In this document: positions 24,801 to 36,491 of the stretch, piece by piece | How the letters are laid out: each line of letters begins with the position of its first letter | Numbering within the stretch: the first letter of the stretch is position 1 | Origin: Hirundichthys speculiger | Taxonomy: Eukaryota > Chordata > Actinopteri > Beloniformes > Exocoetidae | Length of the DNA: 64,000 nt | Assembly (NCBI GenBank): GCA_018398805.1 | Contig: JAGFBZ010000849.1 | Coordinates: 1,054,001 to 1,118,000 of the forward strand | Direction of reading: 5' to 3' | Notes under the pieces: generated by a model | What the model was told of the DNA's origin: nothing | The model's database searches: none | What the model saw: only the letters and a program-made list of their open reading frames with translations | Program-made: the position numbers and the translations under genes

Positions 24801-27800
24801 CCCATCTGAGCCGGCAGCTGGTGGAGGTAAAAACAACAAAAACAGGAAGCACAAACAAACCAGTGTGAGTGAGAGGATTCAGTAATAGGAACAGTTACAA
24901 ACAGATGCAATAAAGTAAGCAACTATGCTTGGAAAGTCAAACATCAAAGTAAAGATGCAACAGAACCGAGCTGTGAGACTGACTGCCTCACATTACTTTA
25001 AAATCAATCCGCCTACCGTCAGAAGAATAAAAATAAACTGATGCTCACGTCCTTAACAGTGTGTGGGCAAACAAACCAGTTCCAGGCCAATTTTCCACTA
25101 TCCAGTAATCCTCATAATGGCAGCAATGGGACATTTCTTCTACCACATGGACAGTTTATACAGTCTCCTACTGTGCAGGAACAGCTGCCTCTTAATACTT
25201 TGTCAGTATTATAGAGTGGTAAGGAGACAGGCTGTGAACGGACACAATTCAGATCTTCAATAATTATGGGGTGACTGTCTCATGAAACTGAGAAGCACCA
25301 TTCTGATTTTGACAGCAAGAGCGCTGGCAGTGAGGGAAGTATCAATGATCTTTTGTCAATATTGTGAAAGAACAGTTTAATAGGGTGGCCGATTATGCTC
25401 ATCCATGTTTCCCAACACGAGGCAAAGTGGAGCAATCTTGGCAACAAACGCATTTAGCACCATCTCCCTTTAAAAGCTTCACTGTTCTCGTCGGCTTTGT
25501 GGGCGGTGAAAGAGATGAATTTATGTAGCATGACACATAAAACTCTGAAAGCCATTTCAAATGCCTTATAGCAGTTTATCAGGTCACTGAATCTGCAGGG
25601 CATTTATGGAGGAGCAAATGACCATGTGCTTCATAACTTTGTCCAATGAATTACTGATATATGTCCTTTTAGATTGCTTCCATTACTCATTCAACAGAGA
25701 TAGCCCACCCATTATAGTTGTTTAAAAAAAGTTTATGCTCTAATCTGATAAAAATAATCACAGTTACAAGCCACCTCTGCTGTGGTTTGTGTGGGACAAA
25801 GTTGTAAATGGCCCTGCACAACTCACATAAAACACTAGAACAGTAACAGAGTGCCACCCAGTGGTTGTGAAATGACATCACAGCTAGAGTCGACTGGACA
25901 GTGTACAGCTACACTGTCCACCTAGTGTTTGTATCTCATTTGTTTAAATATGAGGAATACTATGGGGAAAGAAATGTGCATATATTTGGGCGTATGAAAA
26001 GACTACCAACTCAAAAACTCAGAAGTAATACAGCTTTCCTCTGTTATTAGGGCTGTCCTGAAGTTTGAAAGAGCTTTCAAAGGAGGCGCAGCCCACAGAA
26101 GGGGTGGGGTGGAATCAACTTTAGATGCTCACTACCTTAAATGAGCTGCTATAGACAAAGGTGTAAAGAAAAGGCTGACAAAGGAGCTGTTGTGTTACAT
26201 TCTTATGATATTTTGAACAAAATATGTCACATACATGTCAATTCAACTTACATTTGAATTTTCCACCTCAGACTATTAACTTGTTCGTGTTTTTTTTTTT
26301 AAGATTAACCTACTGTATGTCCTAGCAAAATCTCAAATAACAGAAGGGCAAGGAGGCATGTGCAATCAATATAAAGCATCTGATAGCAACAGAGCCTAGA
26401 GGGAGAAATTACCTCAATGTGATGAATATTTTCAAGCAGATGAGCAAAGGAGTGGACCTGCACCAGAGGAACCAGCTTTCTGCTAGACGTCTGCTCAGTC
26501 CTGTTGATAACAGGTCCGAAAGTTGGCAGTTCCAGGTGGTGATGTTTCTGTGAAAGCAAAGAAAGAAAATCTCTAAAATATGGCTATCCGTAATTATTGA
26601 AATCAGCTTATTTATTATTTTCTCAATTTATCAATCGTGTGTATAATTTCAGCGGGGAAACAAACATTTCCTGGACAACAGCGTAGCTTCTTTGAGATAC
26701 ACACCAACTCTATGTATTGAATACAAAAAAGAAAATCTGATGAGGATAAATCAAATAAATTTTGCCTGAAGAACAAATTAAATGAGTTTTACTCTCAGAC
26801 AAGTTTTTTTTCTAGTGGAATTAAATAGCGATTAAATGTCCTATTGGGTGTCTCTGGGGTTTCATACTGACAATGGTAGTGATGTCTGTGTGCAACATCT
26901 GGCACACATCTGAACTGCAAACAAAACAAAGTGGCACATCCCTCTGTTCTGCTCGATGAAATTACAATTTCAATCTGACTATGGTGCATCATTCTGATAT
27001 TATTCTGAAAACCACCAGTGGCCTTACGAGAGTGAGAGAATTCAGGCTACTTGCTTCAGAGTATATTTTGATCTTGAACTCACTGGCTCACTCAATTTCG
27101 CAGTTAATTTTAGAAAACCTTCCTCAAATTTTGCATTTTAATTACACTACATGTATTTTTTTTTTTAGGTTTACATATTGTTTTTCTCCTTGTTACCTTT
27201 CCATAACACAGCTGTTTCAGCTATGTGGCTGCCTGTCTCATGGCAGACTGAATGACAAATGACTGAGGTCACCGCTCAGCTCAGAAAAGCCATTAACACA
27301 GACTGTGTGTGGATCCGTTCTTCTGCTTAACAGCATAACTGCTGTGAATCAGTTGGGACATCAAGGTCTTGCTGTCTGCCTTTTACCTTTCCCTACTTTG
27401 CTCTGTTAGCCCCATGAAAGCAGTTCTTGGATTAACAGAATCAGAGGAGCGTGGCCAAGTTGGTTTGGATGCTGCGACGTCAAGAACTCTCAGAAATGTG
27501 TGGCTTTGTGTGCCTTCAAGCATGAAAAACGTATTGGAAGGTAAGTGGCCTTTGATGAGACTTGGACGTACTGGCCAAATTAAATCATGATTTCTGTTTA
27601 AATCAAGTACTTATATTACTCTACTATCATAAAATGAATTGGAAGTTATTTTCAATAACATCTCCATTATGTTGATAATTAATTTTTTTTATGTTTAATC
27701 AAATTCAAAGAAAATGGGTTCTATCACATGAAGACAAACTGAATACCTCAAGGCCTTAGAAAATAACTTTTACTAAAATTGGACTAACAGCTCATCTGGA

Positions 27801-30800
27801 ACATTACATGCAGAGTGATCAGAATAAAATGAAATGGATAGATAATTTACAAAAATATTTTATTAATACCCAAAATGAAATTAATTCAGTTATTGGCAGT
27901 CTTATACTCTGCTCAGCTGTCAGCATGTGTCACTCCTTGCAGCTAATACAATGAGAGCGCAGCGACTGACTTTTATCCCTGGAGAACGCCTACAGAGCCT
28001 GGAGGTGAATGTTGTTGTGGATGATGGGCTGATGAAATGCTGCGATGATATGAGAAAGCAGCAGCAATAACTGAGGCGCAACAACATTAATTTGCAAACA
28101 TGGCAAGAAGAGCAAGAGGCAAAGTACCCTTTTCCTGGAGATGGTCTTATCTTTGATTGTAAAGGCTGGGCTGAGGTTGGATGCAACCTGCAATCCGTTC
28201 CTCTTCTGAACGGCAATCAGCGCTGATTTCCACGGGGATATGTAGTTCTTAAACCCACTCTGTGAGGGTGTAAACGACATTCGTTTTCATTATTCTTTTG
28301 AAGTAATCATACAGCGCTGAAACAATATTTACTTCACAATCGTTGCACAAACCCTCATCCGTGATGGAATGGAGAGCGTCACCAGTTCAGGGCAAAACAC
28401 TTTGTAAAGCGACAGGAGGTGCAAGAGGAAAGGCTGCCTTCCCTGAAAAAACAAGAGTGGAACAATCAGTACAAGCACATACAGTACTTTCACGCCCCAT
28501 TTCCATCCCCAAACTTCCTTTAAGAAAATAAATAAACCAATAAAATCAACAATAATCTGGGACCAATTAAATCATCTTCGGTTGCTAAAGTTCCATTAAC
28601 TCTGACGATCTTGGCAATTTTCATGACCCACGTAAACATTCTTTAAAGTCTTTTAATAAACACACTTGATTTATTCTAGTGTTGAATACTGTAACATATT
28701 TTACCCAGGTATCAGCTGAGCTCCTAAACTGCAAATTGATTTATTATTACAAGAGCAAAGAAGGCTTAATCACATCAAGTCAGTTCTCACCTTTCTACAT
28801 AGGCTCCCTGTTAGAAATTGATTATAAAATCTTACATTTAAAATGGCTCTACTCTTAAACAGGTTTCAGACTTATTGGCCTGGTATGTGCCCTCACGATC
28901 ACTGGGACCTGAGGATGGAGCTCTGCTGGTTAGCCAACTGTTCCAAGTTGTGACAAAGGAGGATTGGAGAGAAAGTATTTGATTTTTGATGTCTTTATCG
29001 TTATAATTGTTTTTCTTTATTGTGTTTACGTCTCTTTTTACATGGTGTTTAATCTCAGTTTTATCTTTTTGTCTAGTTTTATTCCTTATATTCTTTATTG
29101 GGAAGTAGTTTGGAAAAATCTTAAGAAAAAGTTTATTATTTATTCCCTAAAAATGCTGAACACAGCAACTGCCAATGACACAACGTTCCTCTGAACCCAT
29201 CTACTTCACTGAGTGCAACAAGACAACAATTTTGTCTGATATCACTCAAGCAGCAATAATGCACCAAAATACACACAGCGAAGTAACACTGAGGAGATTT
29301 TCCAACTGAGTACAGAAATAATGTAATTCCCTCTGCTAAATGGCTGCAATCAAATCAGTGTATTTACCAGTTTAGACTGTAACTCCAGTAGCTTTCTGAC
29401 TCTGAAGACACGCACTGAAATGGAAAAAATGCTTCAGTTAATGCTCAGAGAAGTGGTGACAACACTAAAAGGATGAAATAATGAAGTAGACATAACTGGA
29501 AAAAAATGTAAGGAAACTAAAGGAGAAAAAGTATGTTCATGTTAATTTATTTCAGGGATGAAAATATCTGGCTTACCACTTTCCTTTCTGGTTAAAAGGT
29601 ACAGCAGATGGCAAATATAAGGGCACTGTAAATATAATCAAGTATTCATCACTTTATTTGTAATTTTACAACTGCATAAGAACATGTAAAATACCAGCAA
29701 AGAGGGAATAAAATGTGATCCACTGTGCAGTTTTACTCTGATATGTTTGCTGATGAAATCTAGATGCTCAGAGAAGTGATGACAACACAAAATCAGTTTT
29801 TGCTGTTTTTTTTTATACCCCACAACTCCAATGCCTTCAAACCGTTTGTTTTTAAATGACAATATTACAACAATGCAGGAGTTAAAAGGCCCTCACCAGA
29901 TTCTCCTCTGTGACAAAGCTGAAGATGAAGCCATAAATAGCCCGAAGTTGGTCCTTTGCATCGATCATATCAAATACAGTTAAGACCCACTTTATGAAAA
30001 GAACCTGAAAAATATGCAAATAAATAGATACATGTATGGATTAAATTCCTGACAGAACCTCATCAATGACATCCAAAATGTAAAGCCCATAACTCATCCA
30101 TAATGTCTATGATGTAATTTCAACAACTCTCCTAGGAATAACAGGGTGAAATGTTTTCACGTTTGGACTGAATTCTTAGGTTAATAAGAGAAACTGGAGC
30201 AAGTGAAGTCTGTCAAATTATTTTGTTTAAAGTGAACTAATAAATTGAACTTATAAATCAGAGCAATGTAAAACAAAATAATTGAAATTATGGTAATGAT
30301 GATTCTCTTCTGACCACAATATTAACGATCCAACATCATAGATAGTAGTTACTGAAACAGTCGCAGATATCAAAATTGATCTTATGCATTTTTGACCTTT
30401 ACTAATGCAAGTTTTAACATTTTTACCCACCTGAGTGCTCATCGGTATTTTCCCAACACATAGCCAGACGACTGCTCGAACAACAGCCTCCTGTGGTACC
30501 GCAGTGGCAGGAATCAGACACTTGAGCACCCGCGCACACGGACTGCTTCCTGCACAGATAACAATAAACCCAGTGAAAAGAAGAAAATGTTCAGATTGGT
30601 TGTAAACATTAACACATGCGCTCTAGTTGCAACATGTGTTCAGCACTTTTGGAACGATAAAAAAAACTTTGTCCAAAAGGTTTACATTTTGTTCAAAATG
30701 TGCTTAATTCACAATCATAAGACATCACTGTCACAACATTTAAAAGCAATAATGTTTTATTCAGTTCAAACCATAGAAACACAGAGCTAAAAACTGGCCT

Positions 30801-32886
30801 AATATTTCACTGAGGTCTTGATGTGAGTGAGAGCTGTTGAGCCTTATGATAAACACCTTGCTTGATGTGTGACGGAACAGACATTTTTGATTTGATGCAC
30901 GTTTTACATCAGATGCTCCTTTTCTGACACACACCCCTTCCCTTTTATACAGCATTGGGACCAGCTCCATAAACATACTGGACTGAGACCAAACACCAAC
31001 ATTCTCGCTTCTGCGTTGAAGAAAAGTGCTTAGCAGCAAGAAAAGTTGCAGTTCCTCAACTGACCACGGGGGTCTGGCTCCAAAAGCAAGTCAATCTGCA
31101 GATACCACCATAATAAAATGTCCAAGCAGAAAGAAACATATTTAGAGCCTGGTTACAGAAAAAAGTTTTAATTTCTATAGCTAGATTTCACATCCATGAC
31201 AACTGTACAGGGGTGAATTATTTGTACTACATTAGGTAAAATTACATAAACCAACAAATTTAGTATAAGGAGTGTTGTCTTTTAATTAATGGCCAGCTTA
31301 GCCAATGGCTAGCTGTCATCATTTTAGCTACTTAAAGCTCTGCGCTGCTTTCACTTCTGAACTGTGAAGTCTGAAGCGCTGCTTGGGCTGTTATCAGTAC
31401 TAGGAGACCACTGCGACCAGCTCCAGGTTGCCCTGGAAGGGTTCAGATGTGAAGCGAAGTAACATGAACCAGCTATCTTCACTCCAGTTTGAAGGCTGCT
31501 GGCCGTGGCTAACAAGAGGATACCAGCTGGACTGTTTCTGTCTCATCTATTTCTACTTTTGCAGCAGATGGCTCCTCCAATTGAAGTGAATTTTGTCTCT
31601 GATCATACAAGGACCTTTCCAAGTTGACTAAGCGGACCACAAACCAACGGCATCTGAAACGAGCGCTATTAGAGCTGAAACAACAACTAGCCAACAGTCA
31701 ATTGTTGCCCAACCCGCAGGTGACTGCAAGTGGCCCAGCCCAGTGAGGGTCAGGCCAAGTGACAGCTGGTCCCAGCAAAGTGCCTCATTTCAGCTCTAGC
31801 AGCACTAATTTTGAATGTCACATAACAGCTACATTTGGAATGAGGCTGTTCAGACAAATTTGATTAGAAAGAATATAAAGTAATATTTATTAGCTTCTCG
31901 GTCCAGTTTTTCTCATATAGTCTATGCTTGTGACCCCATAGCAGCTGGGGCAAAGGAGATCTGTGGATCAATGGAATTCTACAACCCTGAACAAGTCTAC
32001 AAAATAAGAGTAAAAGAAAATTATAATTTAGGTTTGCCTGTCATGTAAATTAGCTTACACTTAAAAGTACATTATTTCTGCAATTAAATATTTACAATAA
32101 TCACAGTGAAGCCCAGTTCACTGTTGATAAATGATAGTCTTACCCATACGGAGACTCATGGCAAACTCCAGCATGACAGAAATGGCCTCGGGTGAAAGTC
32201 CCCTACTGTAGGCCACCTTCTCCACCAGAACCAAGTTCCTCTCCAAAACATCATTCCCAATTACAGGAGTACCTGCTTCAACTACAAGAGAAAGAGGTGA
32301 CATCACAGTAGCTTGACATATACATCACTTCAACATCGAAAGACATTACATAATATGAGCAGACTGAAAAACCCTTGGCTGGAACAAACACCAGCAGTCA
32401 ACTTCCTAAACAATCAAACATGAAAATGGTCATCTTTTTCAATTTAAGCAAAAGGAATCATATTCTAAACATATTTGGGAGTTGTGCATCTCTTGAGAGA
32501 GAATGACAGAACCATGTAGTCAAAGTCAACATCAACGCACATAAGAAACAACAGCATAGTATAGTTTGAGTGGCTGTTGTTTGCAGTGAAGAGGAAAATT
32601 ATACTAATTTTCTTATAGAAAAAAACTTACGACAATAGCACAGATATCAAAGATTATTCTTGTACATTCACTGATTCTGTATTTATCTGGCAAATCTCAA
32701 CTCTCTCCCTTTGTTCAAATCCATACTCAAAACTCACCTGTTTAAAACAGCATATTCTCTGTAACTACACTGCGCCTCTATTTTCTGTTTAGCCTTTTAT
32801 GTTATTTAACAGGTAGTTCTATTTTTTTCTTTTTTTATTGTAAAGTGTCCTTGGGGGTAGTGAAAGGCACTGATAAATAAAATGTA

Positions 32887-32936
<50 letters not shown>

Positions 32937-34321
32937 AATAATAATAATAATAATAACAATATTATATGAATTAACAATAATTAATGGAAATTAATAAAAT
33001 AAAAATAATAATAAATAATAATACAATTTAGAGATAATATTTAAATAAACCTCTTTTATATGTACAGTGATCCCTTATATTTCGCGGTTAATGGGGAACC
33101 GGCGCCCCCAGCGAAAATTAAAATCCGCGAACTGGAGCCGGAGCCCGCCGAGCCTCAATAATGTGTTTAAAATATATTTTAAAACCCCAAAAAAGTAGCG
33201 AGGCACTGCAGCGAAACAAGACAAAGGCTCAACTGTGGTCTTTCTGTTACCTTCACAGCCTCTGGTCTCTGAACCATAGTAAACAAACTGTGCTATTTTT
33301 AGCTCGTAATTAGAGGCTAACACACTAACAACAACAAAACAAAAAGTCCTTTTTTTTTCTGCATGGAACACGCACTTTATTCTGGCACTGCAGGAACTTG
33401 TAACATCACACAGGTTGTATTGTTCGGCTCCTGTCGGTTAACAGAGAATGCAAATCTATATACGCTGGGCTGCTGTTTATGCTCACTCCACTTTTCATCT
33501 AACCCTGTTTATTTCTGCCATCCCACAACACACACACTCCATTACCCATAAGGCCAAATCATTACCCATAAGGCTACCTTCTTAAAGGGGCCAGGCTGGC
33601 TCACAGCATTTCTTCACTGTGAGAGAACGCGCACAACATACTGTGATGTTTCCGCGATTTTTTAATTTTTTTTTAATTATATTGTATATTTCTGAAAAAT
33701 CAGCGAATAACTAAAACCGCGGAACTTAATTGGCAGGGATCACTGTAAAGACAAAATTCACAGACGTCAACTACGTCGGTGATGCGTTCACGTGCGTCAG
33801 GAGAAAACGGGCCAACTCCCACCGACACACAGTGACAAAACATTTCAACTAAAACCACCGTTAACTTCATAAACACGTTATGGTGTCATTTATGATTCAT
33901 AAACATTCAATATCTGTATAATTCTCTAATTTTCAGAGAAAATTATGATTTGTCGCATATCCACTGAACTAACACATTACGTAGAACCGGCATCAACACA
34001 GAAGCGTAAAAAACATTCGCCAGTTTTCTTCCTGCCTTTAGTCCGTTTCTCGACTTATTTGAATCTTTTCTGTCTAAATAATTTAAAGTTGCGTATCTGT
34101 TAGCAACGAGAACTGTGCTAGCTTCATTAGAACCGGGTGAATGTTATATCAGTCTCACCGTCAGAGAAGTACTTCAGGGCCAGAACAAACGGGTCCTCCG
34201 CCTCGTTCTTCTTCCTTTCATTTTCTGCGACTCTCAGACTTCTGTAACCGCTCCGACTGGACCCAGAATTGTCGGCTAGAGACGATCGATCTGAATCCGA
34301 TAAGTTTAAAGCTTTTGCCAT
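17931..34321 (-). CDS. cenpi: Centromere protein I (CENP-I/Mis6), 20 exons identified
   Basis: CENP-I belongs to the CENP-H/I/K/M module of the constitutive centromere-associated network in the nucleus. Exons in gene order: 34321-34159, 32281-32144, 30549-30431, 30004-29897, 29625-29577, 29414-29368, 28442-28353, 28259-28128, 26547-26413, 24817-24697, 24491-24397, 23658-23541, 23340-23276, 23129-23020, 22566-22431, 20528-20403, 19997-19949, 18944-18726, 18246-18206, 18065-17931. All other junctions keep frame with GT-AG sites. The total is about 730 residues (human 756). Diagnostic blocks are VLKCLIPATAVPQEAVVRAV, CPYICHLLYLLTRKES, FRVRKLLELQSKL, LPLVVMPPPGVFYPALF and TWSWYLEYLFNQGFDGL. The start ATG at 34321 has a good context (gacATGg). 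Two problems remain: exon 16 has one extra base, and the exon 18 to 18246 junction is off phase unless the weaker donor GTATTC, six or seven bases downstream, is used. Identity is very secure; intactness is not. Confidence 0.95.
18256..18346. repeat. (AGAAAG)n/(AG)n purine tract inside cenpi
   Basis: An almost pure purine run lies on the plus strand. In the sense of cenpi it is a 90-base polypyrimidine tract (CTTTCT units) ending about ten bases before the acceptor of the exon at 18246-18206. It may strengthen that acceptor, and its length is likely polymorphic. Confidence 0.9.
21102..21555. mobile_element. MITE nested in copy A, TIR TAGGCTTGGGCGGTAT
   Basis: The sequence TAGGCTTGGGCGGTAT at 21102 and its perfect complement ATACCGCCCAAGCCTA ending at 21555 bound the element. 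Subterminal GGTAATACCGTATAC-like palindromes lie inside. Comparison with copy B shows it interrupts a segment contiguous there. The boundary is TA on both sides, so a TA duplication is possible, and no 8-bp duplication was found. The superfamily is left open. Confidence 0.8.
21617..22088. mobile_element. hAT-type MITE nested in copy A, TIR TAGGGATG
   Basis: This 472-bp insert starts TAGGGATGTAACGATA and ends with CGTTCCATCCCTA. It is flanked by a perfect 8-bp duplication GTTTGCGC (21609-21616 and 22089-22096). Removing the insert and one duplicate restores the uninterrupted terminus seen in copy B. It contains a 27-base A run near 21786 and no coding sequence. Confidence 0.9.
28760..28960 (+). 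repeat. Decayed LINE ORF2 C-terminal fragment in cenpi intron 6
   Basis: The plus strand encodes remnants of a 'HI.SVLTFLHRLPV' block and, after frameshifts, 'LGPEDGALLVSQLFQVVTKED'. These resemble the conserved C-terminal region of fish LINE ORF2 proteins. There are several stops and no ends are defined. Low similarity makes this tentative. Confidence 0.4.
31050..31300 (+). repeat. Dispersed repeat, copy 1 (matches 53215-53470)
   Basis: The order of blocks 'GGCTCCAAAA', 'AATGTCCAA', 'AGCCTGGT', 'CCATGACAA', 'GGGGTGAATTATTT' and 'AAATTACATAAACC' is shared with a segment at 53215-53470 in the same orientation. The copies are diverged and ends are unclear. This is probably a teleost MITE or SINE body of unknown family, inside cenpi intron 2. 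Confidence 0.6.
32670..32956 (+). repeat. LINE 3' end with (TTA)n/(TAA)n tail in cenpi intron 1
   Basis: The left part retains a decayed 'KSILKTHLFKTAYSL'-like peptide and a 3' end with 'TGATAAATAAAATG', typical of fish LINE 3' UTRs ending in trinucleotide repeats. The tail is (TTA)n at about 32889-32933, followed head-to-head by (TAA)n to about 32956, so it can fold on itself. This is non-functional sequence. Confidence 0.6.
33065..33745. mobile_element. Tc1/mariner (Tigger-like) MITE in cenpi intron 1
   Basis: CAGTGATCCCT begins at 33065 and its complement AGGGATCACTG ends at 33745. A TA target-site duplication flanks both sides (33063-33064 and 33746-33747). Adjacent subterminal blocks, TATTTCGCGGTTAATGGGG and the AACCGCGGAACTTAATTGG side, are also inversely related. 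The 681-bp body has no transposase. TA duplication and CAGTG-type ends support Tc1/mariner, and Tigger affiliation is inference. Confidence 0.8.
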
Positions 34322-34411
34322 GTCTACATTGCCGACGTTTAAAAACACCACTTTTAGTTCTACCTTCGTCCACTCAAACAAAACTCAAATCGTCCGCGCG
34401 ACCGTTTATCT

Positions 34412-34456
34412 TGCGCTTGCGCAGTACATCCCTGATGGTCTTGTGGGAGTTGTAGT
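34412..34456 (-). promoter_or_regulatory. cenpi core promoter motifs: NRF1-like and ZNF143/THAP11 (SBS)-like sites
   Basis: Ninety to 135 bases upstream of the cenpi ATG is a palindromic TGCGCTTGCGCA (34412-34423), close to the NRF1 consensus YGCGCAYGCGCR. Next to it on the minus strand is ACTACAACTCCCACAAG (34440-34456), close to the ACTACAAYTCCCA core of the ZNF143/THAP11 SBS element. Both motifs are typical of TATA-less promoters of housekeeping and cell-cycle genes, which suits a kinetochore gene. Identification is by consensus only. Confidence 0.65.
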
Positions 34457-34919
34457 GTTTTTGTCGACGGTTTCTGACATACTTGTATCAACAATAAATA
34501 CAGTGTTAGGTGAGAGGACTAGAGGAGTTTGGTCGAGTTCCAGTAGCAGCTACACCGGAAAGAGAGAAACCAGAGCAAATAAATTGGTTGAATAACCAAA
34601 TAACGTTTTTTTGCACTGACTGAAGTAGCCAACAACTGAATAGTATTTGCATTTTTACTCTTGGTGGTGCATTTTTGGTTATTTTCTCAAATTTCCTTAA
34701 GTCTTCAAAAAGTCCTAAAAGATTCTCAGAGACAAGGTTAATATATTCAAATATTCTTCTACCCTTACATCTTCAAAAACTGAAGAACTTACTTTAATTA
34801 TTTTGGGAGTGCAAATTTGGAGTGCAAAAAAGGTAATTCATGACCTTTTTACAGATATTGAGCAGCCATTTGCAGAAATTGTAAATGGCATTCTTCAATT
34901 TCGTGATTAGGGAAGAGGA

Positions 34920-35340
34920 ACTAGAACAGAGCATCACCAATCACTTTCTGGGGAAACATGTAACAGAGACATTTTTTTTTTTTTTTTTCGAAAGCTGAAA
35001 CAATTTCCTGAGGTTCTGATGAAATGCGTGGTTTGGTCAAAATACCACAAAGATAAAGTATAAGAGCTCCCTTCTCAACCAGTCTTTACAGCCCTTTTGA
35101 GCAATGGGTTCTATGAGGTGAAGTCACTTGACATGACTCCACCCTTCCACCCAGCAACGTGCACTTCTTGAAACTTGTGTTACATCTTTGTGATATCAAC
35201 AATCAAGTATAGCAAATGCAGTATGATGTGATTTTGGGTGGCAGTGAAGATGAAAAGCTCAAATATTATACTCTGATCTGAGTCTGTGATGTCACAAAAC
35301 TCCAAAAGCTTGTAAAGATCATAGTCATAACACCTTTAAG
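34920..35340. repeat. Diverged dispersed repeat (related to about 44905-45020 and 45600-45730)
   Basis: Shared blocks include 'AAGCTGA.ACA.T.TCCTGA', 'GGTCAAAATACCACA.AGAT' and '.AGCTCCC', then 'AGCAAATGCAG.ATGATGTGA' and 'TGATGTCACA'. The second copy sits in arl13a intron 1. Neither copy codes for protein and ends were not defined. Confidence 0.45.
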
Positions 35341-35486
35341 GATAATATGCAAGTGTGGTTACCTTGACATGGGCTTAAAATAGTTATGAACAGAATTCAA
35401 ACATGTAAACTGAAGTATCCAGAGCTGCAACATTCAGTTCTTTCTTAACTTAGAATGAGAGTCTTTCATCGTCTGATCTCCAATTC

Positions 35487-35492
35487 TTTATT
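35487..35492 (-). terminator. Candidate tmem35a polyadenylation signal AATAAA
   Basis: TTTATT on the plus strand gives AATAAA in the sense of tmem35a, implying a 3' UTR of about 1 kb. A nearer match at 35807 lies inside a LINE tail. The choice is tentative. Confidence 0.35.
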
Positions 35493-35780
35493 TCAAGTAC
35501 AGAATTTACAGAAATAGTGACAGCATTTTCAACAGCAGTATGATTTTTTTTTTTCAATTAGAGGGAAAAAAAAAACCAAAATCCCCATGTAAAGAATTTA
35601 AGAGTTCAACTTGGAAAAACAAATAGTAAAATTACATTTTTCATTAGCAAACCACTCATTTGTTTTTGTTACACCTGAGGTAGCAACTATACTCCTCCCA
35701 ACCAAAAAGACTTCACTGTTATGACTGAATTAAAAGGAGAAAGATGATATTCACCTTTTTTTTTTTTTACTTAAAGAGAA

Positions 35781-35835
35781 ATTCTATTCTATTCTATTCA
35801 GATGCATTTTATTAATCCCTGAAGGAAAATTATAT
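35781..35835 (-). repeat. LINE 3'-tail remnant with (AGAAT)n, L2/Rex-type
   Basis: On the minus strand the sequence reads TTCAGGGATTAATAAAATGC followed by four AGAAT units (plus strand ATTCT, 35781-35799). This is the usual 3' terminus of L2-type LINEs. Only the tail is present, and it lies inside the predicted tmem35a 3' UTR. Confidence 0.6.
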
Positions 35836-36491
35836 AATTTGAAATAATTTGATAATAAAAAAAAAGAATATAATCTAAAAATTCACAAAGTCTAATAAGA
35901 GGATTTATGTTTTTTCCTGTAAAGTAGCCTTCTTATAACACTGCGACAAAATGCAATGTGGATATGTTATACTTGCCACTATACAATCGGTATAAAATGC
36001 TGTCTAAAGTGTTGTTTTTTTCTTTTAAATTCCTGTTATTCAATTAAATGAAACATGCTTGAAATTCATCATTTACATACAGTTAAAAAAAAAAACTAAT
36101 TAGAAAAAACAAGCTACAAAGACTCATGAAAAACTGCATTCTCAAATCAATTCAGAACAAATGAAGTTTAAACTTGAGTCCAAAACACAAACATTTAACA
36201 CAGTGTTGGGCTGACATAAACATGAAACTGGACTGAGTGGTGTTGAGCTCAGAGCTCCCATGGGTATGATCGTTCATGATTATGGAGAGAACATAAGGGC
36301 CAGAAGTTCTTAATTTCACAGTAGAGTGCAGAGGAGCAGGTTAACCGCCAGACCGCTGGATGGGACAGACGATATATGTGAGGGAAATTATTATTAGGAC
36401 TGTGTGTTTCCTTCAAAATTTGAATCATTACTGTCCATAGAAGCAAACGAGGTTCCCTTCACTGTTGCTTGGATCAAGGTGGAAGAAGATC

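Noticed and set aside
24331..24858. 175-codon minus-strand frame
   Set aside because: It only reads through cenpi exon 11 and the neighbouring intron; the real exons are 24491-24397 and 24817-24697 with canonical splice sites.
34127..34381. Upstream extension of cenpi to a start at 34381
   Set aside because: The codon there is TTG. The first ATG in frame is at 34321 with a good Kozak context.
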